Source: Misgurnus anguillicaudatus
Lineage: Eukaryota > Chordata > Actinopteri > Cypriniformes > Cobitidae
Assembly (NCBI RefSeq): GCF_027580225.2
Contig: NC_073358.2
Coordinates: 26,066,501-26,130,500, forward strand
Reading direction: 5' to 3'
Length of the DNA: 64,000 nt
The first letter of the stretch is position 1. Every line of letters begins with the position of its first letter. The notes under the pieces were generated by a model, which had not been told where the DNA came from, did no database searches, and saw only the letters and a list, made by a program, of their open reading frames with translations. Positions 35,371 to 47,998 of the stretch are shown piece after piece. The translations under genes and the position numbers were made by a program.

Positions 35371-37209
35371 ACCCCACCTTATGGCTGGCCAGCCTGCCAG
35401 GAGAATGGAAGAGAGGGAGGGCAGCAGAAAGAGGGGAAGAGAAAGAGTAAAGCAGGATGAATAAGAGAGATCAAGGGTGCTTCCGAAATAAAAGTATGTC
35501 TGTTCAATCCACGCCATCCTCATATCGAGTCCTGCAGTCAGAGTTGTACTGTAGCAGCTGGGTGATGTCATCTTTATGCACCTGAAAACAGTATTACTTC
35601 ATAATGGATGGTCAATGCAAATACAGTATGTTGTGATCATTATAATGATGATTTGCAAAATAATTCAAGCTTTTCAAGAAATTTATTAATGTTAAGGCAT
35701 ACACAGGAAAAAACGATGCTATTAATTTTTGTTTAATAATTATACATTTTTGCATAATTTTGTTTGAAAATATGCTGTATATTATAGGTCAAGATATTGT
35801 AAAATAAAGTGCAACCTCAAAAAGCAGCATTAGGTTACACTTACAAAAGTCATTTTAAGGCTTAGGTCAGGTAGACTCATGTCACCACTTTACGAAGCAG
35901 ATTTCCCGATCGGAGTCATCTACATGTGCTGTGTTTTTGATTGCCAGATCCGACCTTAACGTGGACATTATCTCAGTATCATGCATTTTTTCAGCTCTTA
36001 TTGGCTTCCTTGACCTTTACCATCTTCTATATACTTTCCACTTTAGGTTTGTCGGATTATTAACAACCTCGCACCCTGCCTAATAAAACAGAATCGGCAT
36101 CTCAGAACAGCTCTTCATACAGACTCCCATTAAATAGATTATTACAGAAGGGAGGGCACATATACCCTCAGTGCACAGGCACAAATGGAGGCGTGTTGCT
36201 GGCACATCCTCATTAGACTGTTTGTTAGCCTCATTTTGCCACTGTCACAGGCAATCTCAGCTCTTCTACTCCACCAACACACACACAGACAGAGTCAGGC
36301 TGGAGTATCTGGGGGGAGAGGTCCCAGCTGCTTTACCCCCTAAAACGTGCCCAAGCTCAGGGGAGCAGTTAAAGAACCGCTGCTCTTTTTATCAGAGTTT
36401 GATTAAAAATATCAGAGATATTTTCATAAATGATAGTAAGCACTAATTGCGGCTGGTCAATAAAAGTTGGACAGAGAGGAAAGCTACTTTAATATGTTAC
36501 CAAAAAGTTAAATATAAAATGCAAATTAATAAAAAAAATTTTTTTTTTGTTGTACTCACTGTTAGTCATGTTATCCTTCATTAAAAACAATTAAAAATCA
36601 AAACTGAGTTTGTTGTGTGTGTCTCATATGTGTGTGTCTGGGGCGCCACCCAAACGAGTGTGTATGTAGGTCAGTAAATATGTTAAAAGCATGTGACTTG
36701 AAGCCGAGCTCTAATTGGCTTATTTCAGATCCGCCTTGGGGCACAGCACTGTGTGCCCCAAACTCCCACTTTAGCAAATCAATATAGTTTTTCATGTTTT
36801 TGACCTCATGTGATTGGATCTTTCTGAGTCTCATAAACACGTTGCAGATTGCCATGTAACTGCTAGTTACAGTACTGATCAGTGGAAGCAAGCAAAATAT
36901 CTCAAGATATAAAATATGATTTTATCCTTACAAAATCGCCCTTTACAAGGCATTCAGTTGAAGAATAAATAAAGGATTAAGGAGCTTGGACCAGATCGAC
37001 CAGCAGGAGTCAAGTGATTGTGGTTGAGCTTACACTTTTGCAGCACTTATGACAGAGATGGCTAGCTGGATGCAATGTAAGTAATGCCTTTTATTGTTTT
37101 CCCTGTTTGCAGTTTCAAAGTTATTTATTATCGTCACCTGATAAATGGCTATTTACAGTCCTTCATTACTACAGTAAAAGTTTGATTTTGAGTTTGTTTG
37201 TGCCGCCCC
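35371..37209. other. Gene-free stretch
   Basis: There are no coding domains or transposon termini. A purine-rich run lies at about 35401-35460, and 36000-36250 is complex and repeat-free. The last bases (37202-37209, GCCGCCCC) are the left target duplication of the next element. Confidence 0.35.
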
Positions 37210-38811
37210 ACAGGCGCGGAGCTATGGGCGGGCCTGGGCGCGCCCAGATTGACAGCTGGCCCGCCCAATCAGAAATGTAAAAAATACTACTCTGTATAGT
37301 TAGACATGTATACTACTTTATGTGGTGTAATTTATCTATTGCATGTTATGTTAAAAACAGTAAAATTATAAGTAAGCCTGATAACTATTTAAAAACTATT
37401 AAAGCAGTTGAATGTTGCGTTATAATGAAATATTCCCGAGCAGCTTTCAGCCATGATCACTTTGAGAACTTTTTTTGCAAGCAAGTAGAAAACGTATTTT
37501 GAATAACAACACGTTATAAATATGTGCTGCGCGCTTTCCTCTCAATAACATAAACACACAACAAATATGACAGCGGGGTAAAAAATAGAAAGAAAACATC
37601 TGATCATAGTGATGTTGTTTGATATAGCGATATAGCAGCACTATAAGTCAAGCCACGTTTATTGCTACACTTTATACAATATAGCCTATTGCTTTTAAGC
37701 AACAAATAGTCTATCATAACAACCTATAAGCCTACTGTGTAATTGAGACATTAATTTAAGAAATGCATTAAAGCAGAAAGACGTAGGCTGCGGAAATATA
37801 GTGGGTTCACTTCAATCCACACCACAGACGTTCTTGGTTTGCTTCTTATTTATTAAATCGAGGCAATTGTTTGATCAAACATTGATTAATATTAAGATAC
37901 AATTTATACAAAACGAAATTCACTTTAAAGAAAGTCTTTCTACAAAACAAACCTCGCAAAATCGCTTGCCCGACGTCCATTACGGGCTATGGCGAATTCC
38001 TGTCGGGCTAAAAAAAATGATGCGCCTTGGCCGTCGGGCGGAGGAAAAATATTGTAATGTGTTTGCATTCTCTCAGATTTAGTTAGGTAATTATGTTGTA
38101 TGTAATTCGGCGTCATCTTGTTAGCCATTACTATCCTCACTAACAAGTGAAACTGTCAGGAAATGAAGTGAAAGCATTAAATCCATTATTCCTTTCGTTC
38201 ACGTCTGATATGCGCACTCCTCGGCTCCGCTCTTCACGAGTAGGCTTGCTCTTGTGCTCATCAAAAAGTATATTAAATGTTTATTCATTTGTCATTTCGT
38301 TTAACCCCAGAGTCTAACATTATTCTAGCAATTCCCTTTTTCTTTCTTTATTTAGTAAGTTAACTTAAATATGTAAGAACGAAAATATATTTTTAGTGAT
38401 TTGCATGAAGAGAATATGATGTTAGAAGCTTCATTTAAAGCATTTAGTAGCCGTATTTATTTAAACACTTTAATAGGTTATTTAAAAAAGTATAAGTTTT
38501 TTTTTGGGTTCATTTATATTTCCTGTCACTGTGTGCAGGTTCTTTTTTGTAGGCTATGAGAGCCCAATATTTTTTTTTTACCAAAAAGGCTTAATAAATG
38601 TCACGTTGCATTACAATTTAAAGTATCAATAATGTCAAAAATGTGACGTGCAGTTCGGGTGTGTGTGTATGCTGTTTAAATTAGTGTTCTGAAGTTTTGA
38701 CGAATTTTATAGACTTGTTATAGTTTCTTATTCAAAAGTGACACCCATAGATTCAGGCCCACCCGGACTTAATCCATGCCCACCCATATGTCACGTTCTG
38801 CATCCGCCACT
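37210..38811. mobile_element. hAT-like element with GCCGCCCC target duplication
   Basis: The flanks GCCGCCCC (37202-37209 and 38812-38819) are a perfect 8-bp duplication. The right end, inverted, reads AGTGGCGGATGCAG. The left end ACAGGCGCGGAGCTATG is a diverged partner, and the subterminal GGGCGGGCC pairs with GGGTGGGCC. There is no transposase in 1602 bp of AT-rich interior. Confidence 0.65.
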
Positions 38812-38845
38812 GCCGCCCCATAACATTTTAGCACCAGTCACCACT

Positions 38846-38963
38846 GGTAAGCACACAGCTTATTGTAACCATTGACTTCCATAGTAGGAAAAAGAAATAT
38901 GTACTGCACTATTGTGTTTTCCTACTATGGAAGTCAATGGTTACAATCAGCTCTGTGCTTACC
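38846..38963. repeat. Perfect 28-bp-stem palindrome
   Basis: The arms 38865-38892 and 38917-38944 are exact inverses and start with GTAACCATTGACTTCC. An outer pair, GGTAAGCACA and TGTGCTTACC, extends the fold to 118 bp. Sequence to the right, up to about 39095 and ending GAGCTATCCTTTTAA, is the end of the same repeat superfamily as 19425-20294. Confidence 0.8.
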
Positions 38964-39299
38964 ATCATTTATCAAAATATCTTCTTTTGTGTTCATCAAA
39001 ATAATAATAAAGAAATCATACAGGTTTAGAACAACACAGGAGTGAGTAAATAATGCGAGAATTTTTTGGGGGGGAGGGGGGAGCTATCCTTTTAATTTCA
39101 ATTTATTAATTTTTAACATGATTTTTCTCAGTGAATATTTAATATTTCAAGTTTATATTTTCACTCAATGTTCTTTTCTCAAACTTTATCACATAAAACA
39201 TTCCAAAACAAAACATATTAAATGATACAACATAAGGCTCTTGGTTAGTAGCCTTATTGTTCTGAGATTTAATTACACCGAATTTATGATAAATTAATA

Positions 39300-39385
39300 T
39301 ATTTTATAAAATATCATAAAACTGGGGCCCCCGGCACCATCTCAGGGCCCCCCAGGGGGCCATGCCCCCCAGTTTGAGAACCATT
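39300..39385 (-). mobile_element. hAT-end fragment, GGTTCTCAAACTGGGGG type
   Basis: Read inverted, the end is CAATGGTTCTCAAACTGGGG followed by a G/C-rich hairpin-forming run, the usual terminus of one fish hAT group. The partner end was not found. A poly-A run of about 17 bases follows at 39415. Confidence 0.55.
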
Positions 39386-41177
39386 GCTTTACATTATCTA
39401 TGATGATTTTATGTAAAAAAAAAAAAAAAAACATTAAATCACAAAAAGTTTGCAGACTGTGTCAATTAAATTATACATCCATCTTACAAATAATGTATTT
39501 TGTATCGACTCTGGGCGGGGTGTCTATGTATATTGCAGTTAATTCAGACTAAAGCAACGAGCTTGTTAGTTGTAATCATTCCTCTATCTGCGCCCTGTTC
39601 TGCCGGAGTTTGACCTTTCCTCATGCACTGCCTGTAAAATCTCCTGCTAGGGTTTCACCGTTTCATGCCTCGCTTAATTGGGTATGATTTGCGTTTTTCT
39701 GCTTCTGCTTTTGTTCGTTTGTTCAATTCAGCATGGAGCTAATGGTTAAATGTCACCGCGAATTGTGTGCTACGTTAGCCTAGAGAGAGCTTAATTTTCC
39801 TGACAACGTACACAACTAACAAGACCCAACCTCAACGTCTCCTCATTACTGATATTGTAGACTGCAACAGTTGTGAACATGCAGATAGAAAAAAGCGAAG
39901 TGAAGAGATAAACACTATTATTCAGGCCTCTGTGGTTGCTGTCATTAACTTTTGCCCTCAACATCTTAAACTTAGCTAATGAACAGCAGTGATGGGGTGT
40001 GCAATTGCATTGGAAAGATGAGACAGCGGCAAAACTGCAGCATTTAATTATGCTTGCACACCTTAAACGATGTGGCATTTGACGGAAAGGTCAAGAGAAC
40101 TTCCTCGACTTAATGTGTGGAACCTGTGCCTTAAAGCCCTCTGCTGATAGCTAGCAGTTACACTGAATACCCCATTTAACAATTTAATCTTTGCATTTTG
40201 AAAGGTGGTGTTTTACTGTAGGTCTGATTTTTTGACAGTAAACTTTTACAGTTTTTAATTACTCATATTTAATTACTTTATTGTTAATGCTTTCCATTTT
40301 TAGATTATATTTATTTTAAAATGTACTTTAACATTTTATAATTCAAATATTCAAAAGTTTTCAAAAGGTTCCTTAAAGGTTCTTTGTCTGGCTGTATGGC
40401 TTCATAAAGAACCTAAAAAACATCTGAATATTTACACTACCGTAAGTAGTAAGTAACGCAAATAGCGTTAGATGTTATTTACACTAAGTTTGTATAGCTG
40501 TAGATACTATAGAAAAAATATAGAGATATTTTCTATTTACACTAAGCGACAATATTAGCAATTTCTGAGCAATATGCTATTAACAGTAGGTGAAAACGTT
40601 TTATTTAATAAATAAAATAATGTGTAATAAGTGTAAATAGTATTTAGATCTATATTTGCAAATACTCTTTCCACCTCAGTATTTTTGTACATTAATTGGA
40701 TGCAGTAATAACATAATTTATTATATTTATTAAACATTTTTAAATTGATGCTACATTATTTGGAGAATAAAACTCCCTACACTGACCACTAACTTCTTAA
40801 TAAACACTCATTAGGCATGTTGTTTCCACTTTATTTAATATGATAGGTAAAGGGAAAGAGGCAAATGACGGTCCTACGAGCTATATGCTCTACTGCCTGC
40901 ACCACTGAAGCGTAGATTTTAGCTATAGACACTACTGGGTGGAGCAACAATGTACGCTATTTCAAATCAGTGTAAATACAGTAGACCCTCCATTTTTTGC
41001 CAAGGGAAAAAATCCACAGAGATTATTAAAGGAGAAAGTTTTCTTTCAAGAACCTTTGGTTTCTTGGGGTTACAAAAATGTTTTATCTTTGGCATCTGCA
41101 AAGAACACTTTTCAGAACCTTTATTTGTTAAGAGTGTATATATTTAATACTCAATCTTTTAAATATAATGTGTCATA
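39386..41177. other. Gene-free stretch, possible conserved DNA at 39490-40080
   Basis: 39490-40080 is complex and repeat-free, and the rest is AT-rich. I see no exon, RNA or transposon ends up to the TA at 41176. Confidence 0.3.
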
Positions 41178-41725
41178 CACTCATCTAAAGGATTATTAGG
41201 AAGTAGGAACACCATACTAATACTGTGTTTGACCCGCTTTCGCCTTTAGAACTGCCTTAATTCTATGTGGCATTGATTCAACAAGGCGCTGAAAGCATTC
41301 TTTAGAAATTTTGGCCCATATTGATAGGATAGCATCTTGCAGTTGATGGAGTTTTGTGGGATGCACATCCAGGGCACGAAGCTCCCGTTCCACCACATCC
41401 CAAAGATGCTCTATTGGGTTGAGATCTGGTGACTGTTGGGGCCATTTTAGTACAGTCAACTCATTGTCATGTTCAAGAAACCAATTTGAAACGATTCAAG
41501 CTTTGTGACATGGTGTATTGTCTGTCTGGAAGTAGCCATTGGAGGATGGGTACATGGTGGTCATAAAGGATGGACATGGTCAGAAACAATGCTCAGGTAG
41601 GCTGTGGCATTTAAATGATGCCCAGTTGGCACTATAGGGGCCTAAAGTGTGCCAAGAAAACATCCCCCACACCTTGCATTAATGAGAAGTTGAACAGGTG
41701 TTCCTAATAATCCTTTAGGTGAGTG
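41178..41725 (-). mobile_element. Internally deleted Tc1-like element
   Basis: The ends CACTCATCTAAAGGATTATT and, inverted, CACTCACCTAAAGGATTATT are bounded by TA (41176-41177, 41726-41727). At 548 bp it retains only part of the transposase gene, listed separately. Confidence 0.9.
41217..41459 (-). pseudogene. C-terminal fragment of a Tc1 transposase
   Basis: An 80-residue open stretch contains [19 protein letters not shown], which carries the catalytic glutamate of DD34E transposases, and the C-terminal tail. The DNA-binding domains and the first two catalytic aspartates are missing, so no transposase can be made. Confidence 0.9.
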
Positions 41726-42807
41726 TATTTTAAAGTACATTTTGAAAAAATAAGAGAAATGGAAATTAAGAGTTTTTCGTGTTGGCACCCCATCACCATA
41801 TTTTTTTGTAAATACATCACTTTGCAGGAACAACATCACTCAAAATACGACAATGCATTCGTCAAGTGGTATACCGTATATGTGGGGTTAATACACATTT
41901 TGTATTTGTCTGTGCTCATTTGTACGAGAAACATGCTCATTTGTACATGAAACATAACTCAATGTAGCCAACCATATGATGTTACCCAAATTCACTGAGC
42001 TGAAGCCTTTTGCTTGAAAATAAATTCCTATAATTTGATTTAGCACTTGAACAACACTCCCGATGAAGACATATGAGGATTGGGTTCAGACAGTAGAAAG
42101 CTTGGATTAAATGGGTCTGAGATTACATCTCTCACGGCACCTTGGTTTTCTCTTATGAAAGTATCTGTCTATTTCCCTCTCCCTTCAACAGTTTAAAGAG
42201 CTTTTACATGGTCTGTTGAGTTTCATTTTGAATGCTCAATTTTTCAAATATCTACCTGAACCATTACCCATAAAGTATATAATCTGTCAGCAAACTGATT
42301 ATATTTCTGCAGTTAATTTGAGTTGTAGGGAAAAACAGAGTGAGATGAGGAGGATGGGGTGGGTGAATGGAAAGGACGTTCTCGATTAAAGTAAGATGCA
42401 TGTGTCTCTGTGACTGGGAGAGTGCTCACTAAATCAAAAGTCAGTGCGGTGGTGGTGCGGGCATCTGTGAGTAAACAGATCATTAAATTTCCTTATATCC
42501 GTAATCAAGCTTTGGCTTTTTTTTATGTTTTTCTATTAATAATTGATTACGAGCATCAGCTCATGTTCTCAGACTTTTTTATAAACATCATTAAATATGA
42601 CGCATGCGGTGGACAATATAGTTGCCTTGATTTTGCTGACAAAAATACAATTAAGCAACACTGTAAATGTGATTATTTTAATTTGCTTTTTAAATTAATT
42701 TTCCATTAGCCCATGTTCCTACACTGGTTTAATAATCTTTTATTTTAAACAGTTGTTTCTAAGTTCTTTTCAAAAACTGTTGGTAGTAGTTGTTAACCTG
42801 TAAAAAC
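41726..42807. other. AT-rich spacer
   Basis: Nothing coding. A 99-codon open frame near 42410 has no domain and poor coding character. Confidence 0.35.
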
Positions 42808-43227
42808 TTAAAGGGACTGTAAGTAGGGTTTTAAGTGTTTTATTAATCAAAATCAATGTCTTTATTCATAAATATGTCCTCGTTGGTGTCAAATGACCTC
42901 TGCCAGTGATCTGACTTTTCTTTGTAAGCTTAGAATTTCTTCCCTTTACTTACATTAAACGGGTAAGTCCAATGAGGCTTCCATGTCGTTCCGCCATATT
43001 AATAAACTATAATAGCAGAGAGGGACAAAAAGCACTAGCCTACCAACGCGTTTCCACAACGCATTTTCATTCAGAACTTGTGAACCAGCTGAATCGGACA
43101 AGGAGATCAGTGATTACATAACGGCTACCGTAGTTGCAACACGAGGCGCTCAAGAGCACTATTCATTTGAATGCAAAATACAATTTCACCACTAAATGGG
43201 GGTAAATCCTTCTTATTGTCCCTTTAA
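42808..43227. mobile_element. TTAA-flanked MITE, AAAGGGAC family
   Basis: The ends TTAAAGGGACTGTAAGTAGG and, inverted, TTAAAGGGACAATAAGAAGG have TTAA at both boundaries. It is 420 bp with no transposase. Confidence 0.75.
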
Positions 43228-43539
43228 GTGTACTCCGATTATCCTTAGCTTTTCGAGTAAAACCATAAAAAAATGCTATAATAAGCTTTATTTTAAATAA
43301 CTAGCTCTACACTATATACAGTGGTGTGAAAAACTGTTGCCCCCTTCCTGATTTTTTTTTTTTTTTATGTTTGTCACACTTTGTGTTTCAGATCATCAAA
43401 CAAATTAATATTATAGATAACACAAGTAAACACAACGTGCAGTTTCTATGAAGGTTTTTATTATGAGCGGAACACAAAATTCAAACACACATGGCCCTGT
43501 GTAAAAAAGTGTTCGCCCCTAAACCTATTAACTGGTTGT

Positions 43540-44772
43540 GCCACCCTTAGCAGCAACAACTGCAATCAAGTGTTTGCGATAACTTGCAATGAGTCTGTTC
43601 AAGTGCTGTGGAGGAATTTTGGCCAACTTATCTTTAGAATTGTTGTAGTTCAGCCACATTGGAGGATTTTCGAGCGTGAACCACATTTTTGAGCTCATGC
43701 CACAGTATCTTAATAAGATTGAGGTCAGGAGTTAGACTAGGCCACTCCAAAGTCTTCATTTTGTTTTTCTTCAGCCATTCAGAGGTGGACTTGCTGGTGT
43801 GATCATTGTCCTGCTGCAGAAGTTCCCTTCAGCTTGAGGTTACGAACAGATGGCTGGCCAGGATTTTTTGGTTCAGAATTCAGGGTTCCATTTATCACAG
43901 CAAGTCTTCCAGGTCCTGAAGCAGCAAAACAGCCCCAGACCGTTACACTACCACCACCATATTTTACTGTTGGTATGATGTTTTTTTTCTGAAATGCTGT
44001 GTTACTTTTACACCAGATGTACAGTAATGGGACACACACCTTCCAAAAGTTCAACTTTTGTCTCGTCAGTCCACAGAGTATTTTTCCAAAAGTCTTGGGG
44101 ATTATCAAGATGTTTTTTGGCAAAACGAAGACAAGCCTTTCAGCGGTTTTCATTTTTGAACTCTGTCATGCAGGTCATTTTTTCCCAGTCTCTTTCTTAT
44201 GGTGAAGTCATGCACACAGACTTTAAAGCAACACTATGTAGTTTTTTATCTTTAAATAATGTCTCTAAAATTATTTCAGTGCTAGAACAACTCTTAACTG
44301 GACAAATTGTACTGTTGCTGCAACCTGAGCAGCCTCCTAGCTGCTACAAGCACACTCTGAAAGTGGCGGTGGAGGGTAGGAAACACAGCCCCGCCCCTCC
44401 CCCTGCCTGCAGAAGAGTGTCTAATACCAGGCACTGTTGCGCTTTTCAACCACATGGGGGAGCTGTAAGTCCTTTTTACACGGAAACTACAAAGTGTTGC
44501 TTTAACTAAGGCAAGTGAGGCCTGCAGTTATTTGGATGTTGTTGTGGGGTCTTTCGTGAACTCTTAAATGAGTCGTCGTTGCGCTCTTGGGGCAATTTTG
44601 GTCGGCCGGTCACTCCTGGGAAGGTTCAGCACTGTTCCATTTGTGGATAATGGCTCTCACTGTGGTTCGGTGTCCCAAAAGTTTTAAAAATGGCTTTGTA
44701 ACCTTTTCCAGACTGATAGATATCAATTACTTTCTTTCTAATTTGTTCCTGAATGTCTTTGGATCTCAACAT
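43540..44772 (-). pseudogene. Tc1 transposase, disrupted
   Basis: On the minus strand an ATG at 44772 opens the N-terminal helix-turn-helix region (KDIQEQIRKKVIDIYQSGKG, then YKAIFKTFG). The gene is then interrupted by the MITE at 44223-44505. The downstream frame 44153-43803 carries the central part (GGGSVTVWGCFAASGPGRL), which precedes the second catalytic aspartate. It shifts frame after that. No intact protein is possible. Confidence 0.85.
44223..44505. mobile_element. TTAA-flanked MITE, AAAGCAACAC family, copy 2
   Basis: The ends TTAAAGCAACACTATGTAGT and, inverted, TTAAAGCAACACTTTGTAGT have TTAA at both boundaries. It is inserted in the Tc1 transposase gene, so it is younger than that element. 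Confidence 0.85.
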
Positions 44773-45074
44773 GATGTGTAGCTTTTGAGGATCTTTTGGT
44801 CCTATTTAAGTGATTTCTTGATTGCAAACAGGTGTGGCAGTAATCTGGCCTGGGTGTGGCTCGAGAAACTGAACACAGATGTGACCACAGTTAAGGTATG
44901 TTTTAACGGGGGGGTATGTGAGTTTGTATTTTGTTGTCTCTTCACAATAAAAACATTCATTTAAAACCGCACGTTGTGTTATCTTTGAATAATATTTGGA
45001 TTCATGATCTGAAACATTAAAGTGTGACACACATGCAAAAACAAAAAATCAGGAATCACTTTTTCACACCACTG

Positions 45075-45927
45075 TAATATATTTATATCCCCAGAATATC
45101 CCAATTTGTTCCAAAAAAAAAACTAATTATTTGACAACCTTAAATAAAAATACTCATACAGAGAGAAAACCTTAAAAAAACCTTAGGTGAACAAAATGAG
45201 TAAACAAAGAAAGGCAGGAGTGTTGCCTTATACTCAACCCTGTGGTCCTCTATTTGCCCTCAGTAGAAAGCTCAAACAGTTCTGCTTCAATGACTGAAGA
45301 TCTTCCGTTGAGACAGTAAGCTAGACACTCTAGCATCTCTAGCTTTAGGTCTGACATCACCAGAGGACCTCAGTCACTCAGGATCTTGTTACTACCCTGA
45401 CAAGACAGATCCCAGTCTGAGTCAGATATTGTAGGCTGATCCAAGGCCCGAGGTTTTAAGATACAGTTTCATGCAAGCTATCTTCATCTCCATGGCAGGA
45501 GGTGCCATGGTCCCTAGGTGTTTCCAGGAGGCTGAACTGTCAATCACAGCTGGTCGAAATGGTCAGGTGTGAGACCTGTACGCAGGGTGATGGATGAGAA
45601 GAACATCATCATGACAGCTTCACAGTGTCAGCAGTCACATTTTGCCAAAAGCAACATTCACAGAGAAACTTTCTTATGTGGCATTTAAGAGTAGGTTTGC
45701 CATGAGGGGTGGGGGTGTTGTAGTTCTCTAGAAGCATGAATACATTGAACTAATGTCAGATTTTCTTATAAATATTTAATTGTGCTATTCGAAATAAGGT
45801 GTTAAGCACATTAAACAGAACTGAATTCCCATTGCTCTACATGTCAGTTAACAAGTGACAGGTTTTTTGCAGTAGGCTAATCCAGCGAGTGTTGACCAAG
45901 GCCATAGCACACACTTTAAAAGATTTA
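45075..45927. other. Gene-free spacer
   Basis: No recognisable gene, RNA or transposon ends. Confidence 0.35.
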
Positions 45928-45995
45928 GGGGGGCAGTTTCCCAGACAGGGTTTAGATAAATCTAGGACTAGGCCTTAGTTATATTAGGACATTTA

Positions 45996-46817
45996 AAGCT
46001 CACGTAACACACGCTGTTTCTGCATTTTTTTTATGTTAATCTGGAGTACCTATAGAGTAGTATGACATCCTTTATATCTCTGAAGAGTCTTTAGTTTAAT
46101 CAGATTTATAAAAGAAAGATTAGCTTTACCGAATCTTTCCGATAACGTACGAAAAAATGAAGAAGGAGGAGTTATACCGCGGGAGGAGGGAGAACGAGTC
46201 ATGCAACACTATACAACACTGTTTTAACTTATGATTCATTTCATGTTCGTGTCATTTATATAATATGCACGCAACTATTTCCAACATAAAACAGAAGTCT
46301 TACTTACCGCGTGCAAATCGTCATGACCCGGTTGGGAAAATCCACTGCATCAAACACACACGCAGAACTCCGCTGCTACCCCGGATAATAAACTATATCC
46401 ATTGTTTCCATAAGGCTGTATGTCTTCTCCTTACATCCAAAAACACGTTTCTTCTTTCGTGCCATTGTTGACTTTTGAAATTAAACAAAGCTGAGTGGCG
46501 TGATAAGCTGTTAGCAAGCTCTAGCGTCTCCCGCTGATTGACGGGTGGGCGGGGTTTTCCAGGGGAAGTTTTCCGGTGGAAGCCCATATAAAGAAGTGAT
46601 ACGTATCGAAAACCCCTGAAACATCATTTAGAACTGTATTCGAAAAAAACTTGCCGAAACTTGTACGAACCCTGGCGAAGTGCATTCGGCACAGAAATAC
46701 TCTGTAACACGTCCAACTGCTGTTTTGACACTTTGCATACGTTTAGCATGAGGAAACAACTCTATAACTGTGTTAATAAGTCAGAATGCTTGAAATACCA
46801 TTAAACCCCCCTTTTAA
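45996..46817. repeat. Repeat nested in the split MITE
   Basis: It starts AAAGCTCACGTAACACACGC and ends near AATACCATTAAACCCCCC. I associate the left terminus with a common fish repeat. The inverted-end match is weak, so class and right boundary are uncertain. The opposed short frames inside carry no domain. Confidence 0.4.
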
Positions 46818-46890
46818 GTAGTTTTTACAAATATACTTTTAAAAAAATAGTACTGTTTGCATCTTGCGACAAAACAATGACACTGATATA

Positions 46891-47395
46891 GAGTGAGGAA
46901 AATAAGTATTTGAACACCCTCCTATTTTGCAAGTTCTCCCACTTAGAAATCATGGATGGGTCTGAAATTGTCATCGTAGGTGCATGTCCACTGAGATACA
47001 TAATCTAAAAAAAATCCAGAAATTATTTTTTTTAACTATTTATTTGTATGATACAGCTGCAAATAAGTATTTGAACACCTGTCTATCAGCTAGAATTCTG
47101 ACCTTCAAAGACCTGTTAGTCTGCCTTTAAAATGTCTACCTCCACTCCTTTTATTATCCTAAATTAGATGCACCTGTTTGAGGTCATTAGCTGCATAATG
47201 ACACCTGTCCACCCCGTACAATCAGTAAGAATCCAACTACTAACATGGCCAAAGACCAAAGAGCTGTGCAAAGACACTAGAGACACAATTGTACACCTCC
47301 ACAAGGCTGGAAAGGGCTACTGGGAAATTGCCCAGCAGCTTGGTGAAAAAAGGTCCACTGTTGGAGCAATCATTAGAAAATGGAAGAAGTTTGTT
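46891..47395 (+). pseudogene. Truncated Tc1 element with N-terminal transposase fragment
   Basis: The left terminus GAGTGAGGAAAATAAGTATT is followed by a leader and the N-terminal DNA-binding region. The ATG at 47245 starts one frame, but the homologous text ([20 protein letters not shown], then [19 protein letters not shown]) is in the next frame, so a frameshift lies near the start. Sequence homologous to Tc1 stops after KWKK at about 47393. The catalytic domain and right end are missing. Confidence 0.85.
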
Positions 47396-47481
47396 AAATG
47401 TTTAATGTTTTTAAATTAAGGCAGCTCAAATACACATTTTAGTCTGAGACTAAGATAAGCCCTGTCCGGGAAACCACCCCC

Positions 47482-47980
47482 TTAAAAGGATAGATTAACA
47501 GAATCTGCCACCAACAGGAAAAAATTGTTGTATTACACTGGCCTGCCTTTGTGTTTCAGCGCTACATAGCTTTTCATGGATGAATATCAGTTTGGGGAGG
47601 GTCTGGAAATGGAGGCCCCATCACTTCTCATCGTGGGTCTCAGAGAGACAAAGCTGACAGAGTGATGCACAGAGCCTGTCGCTGCTAATGGCTGCACCAT
47701 TCTCCGTCATTATCCCTATCATTAGGAAATTAGGGGGACAGAAGGTATTTACTGTAAACCTGCCACCTCCCAAGAAGAGATAAATAGAAACTGATAAATG
47801 TGACTCCATTGACGTTGCCCGTCCATTAACCTTCCAATTACCCAACTCCAGCATATGCACATTTAATAATCATTAATACCTGATTATTGGCACTGATTTC
47901 TGAATGTCGGAGGTGGGTGTATTATGTCGAGTTTCGCTTAGAGGCGCAATACAATTCATCTTTTTGTTGTAGTTTATAGC
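47482..47980. other. Gene-free stretch, candidate conserved non-coding DNA
   Basis: The stretch 47590-47880 is complex and repeat-free, with TAATGG and ATTAG-type motifs. No exon was recognised. Confidence 0.3.
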
Positions 47981-47998
47981 ATGGTTTCCCGGACAGGG

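Larger units (their letters stand above)
43319..45074 (-). mobile_element. Tc1-like element with nested TTAA MITE
   Basis: The ends CAGTGGTGTGAAAAACTGTT and, inverted, CAGTGGTGTGAAAAAGTGAT are bounded by TA (43317-43318, 45075-45076). Without the nested 283-bp MITE it is about 1.47 kb. The transposase remnant is on the minus strand. Confidence 0.9.
45928..47481. mobile_element. GGTTTCCC-family MITE, copy 2, split by insertions
   Basis: The left part (GGGGGCAGTTTCCCAGACAG) is at 45928-45995 and the right part (CCTGTCCGGGAAACCACCCC) at about 47415-47481. The 1.4 kb between them consists of a MITE-like repeat (45996-46817) and a truncated Tc1 element (46891-47395). Confidence 0.6.

Noticed and set aside
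43994..44509. 171-codon plus-strand frame
   Set aside because: It is antisense to a Tc1 transposase pseudogene and runs into the nested TTAA MITE.
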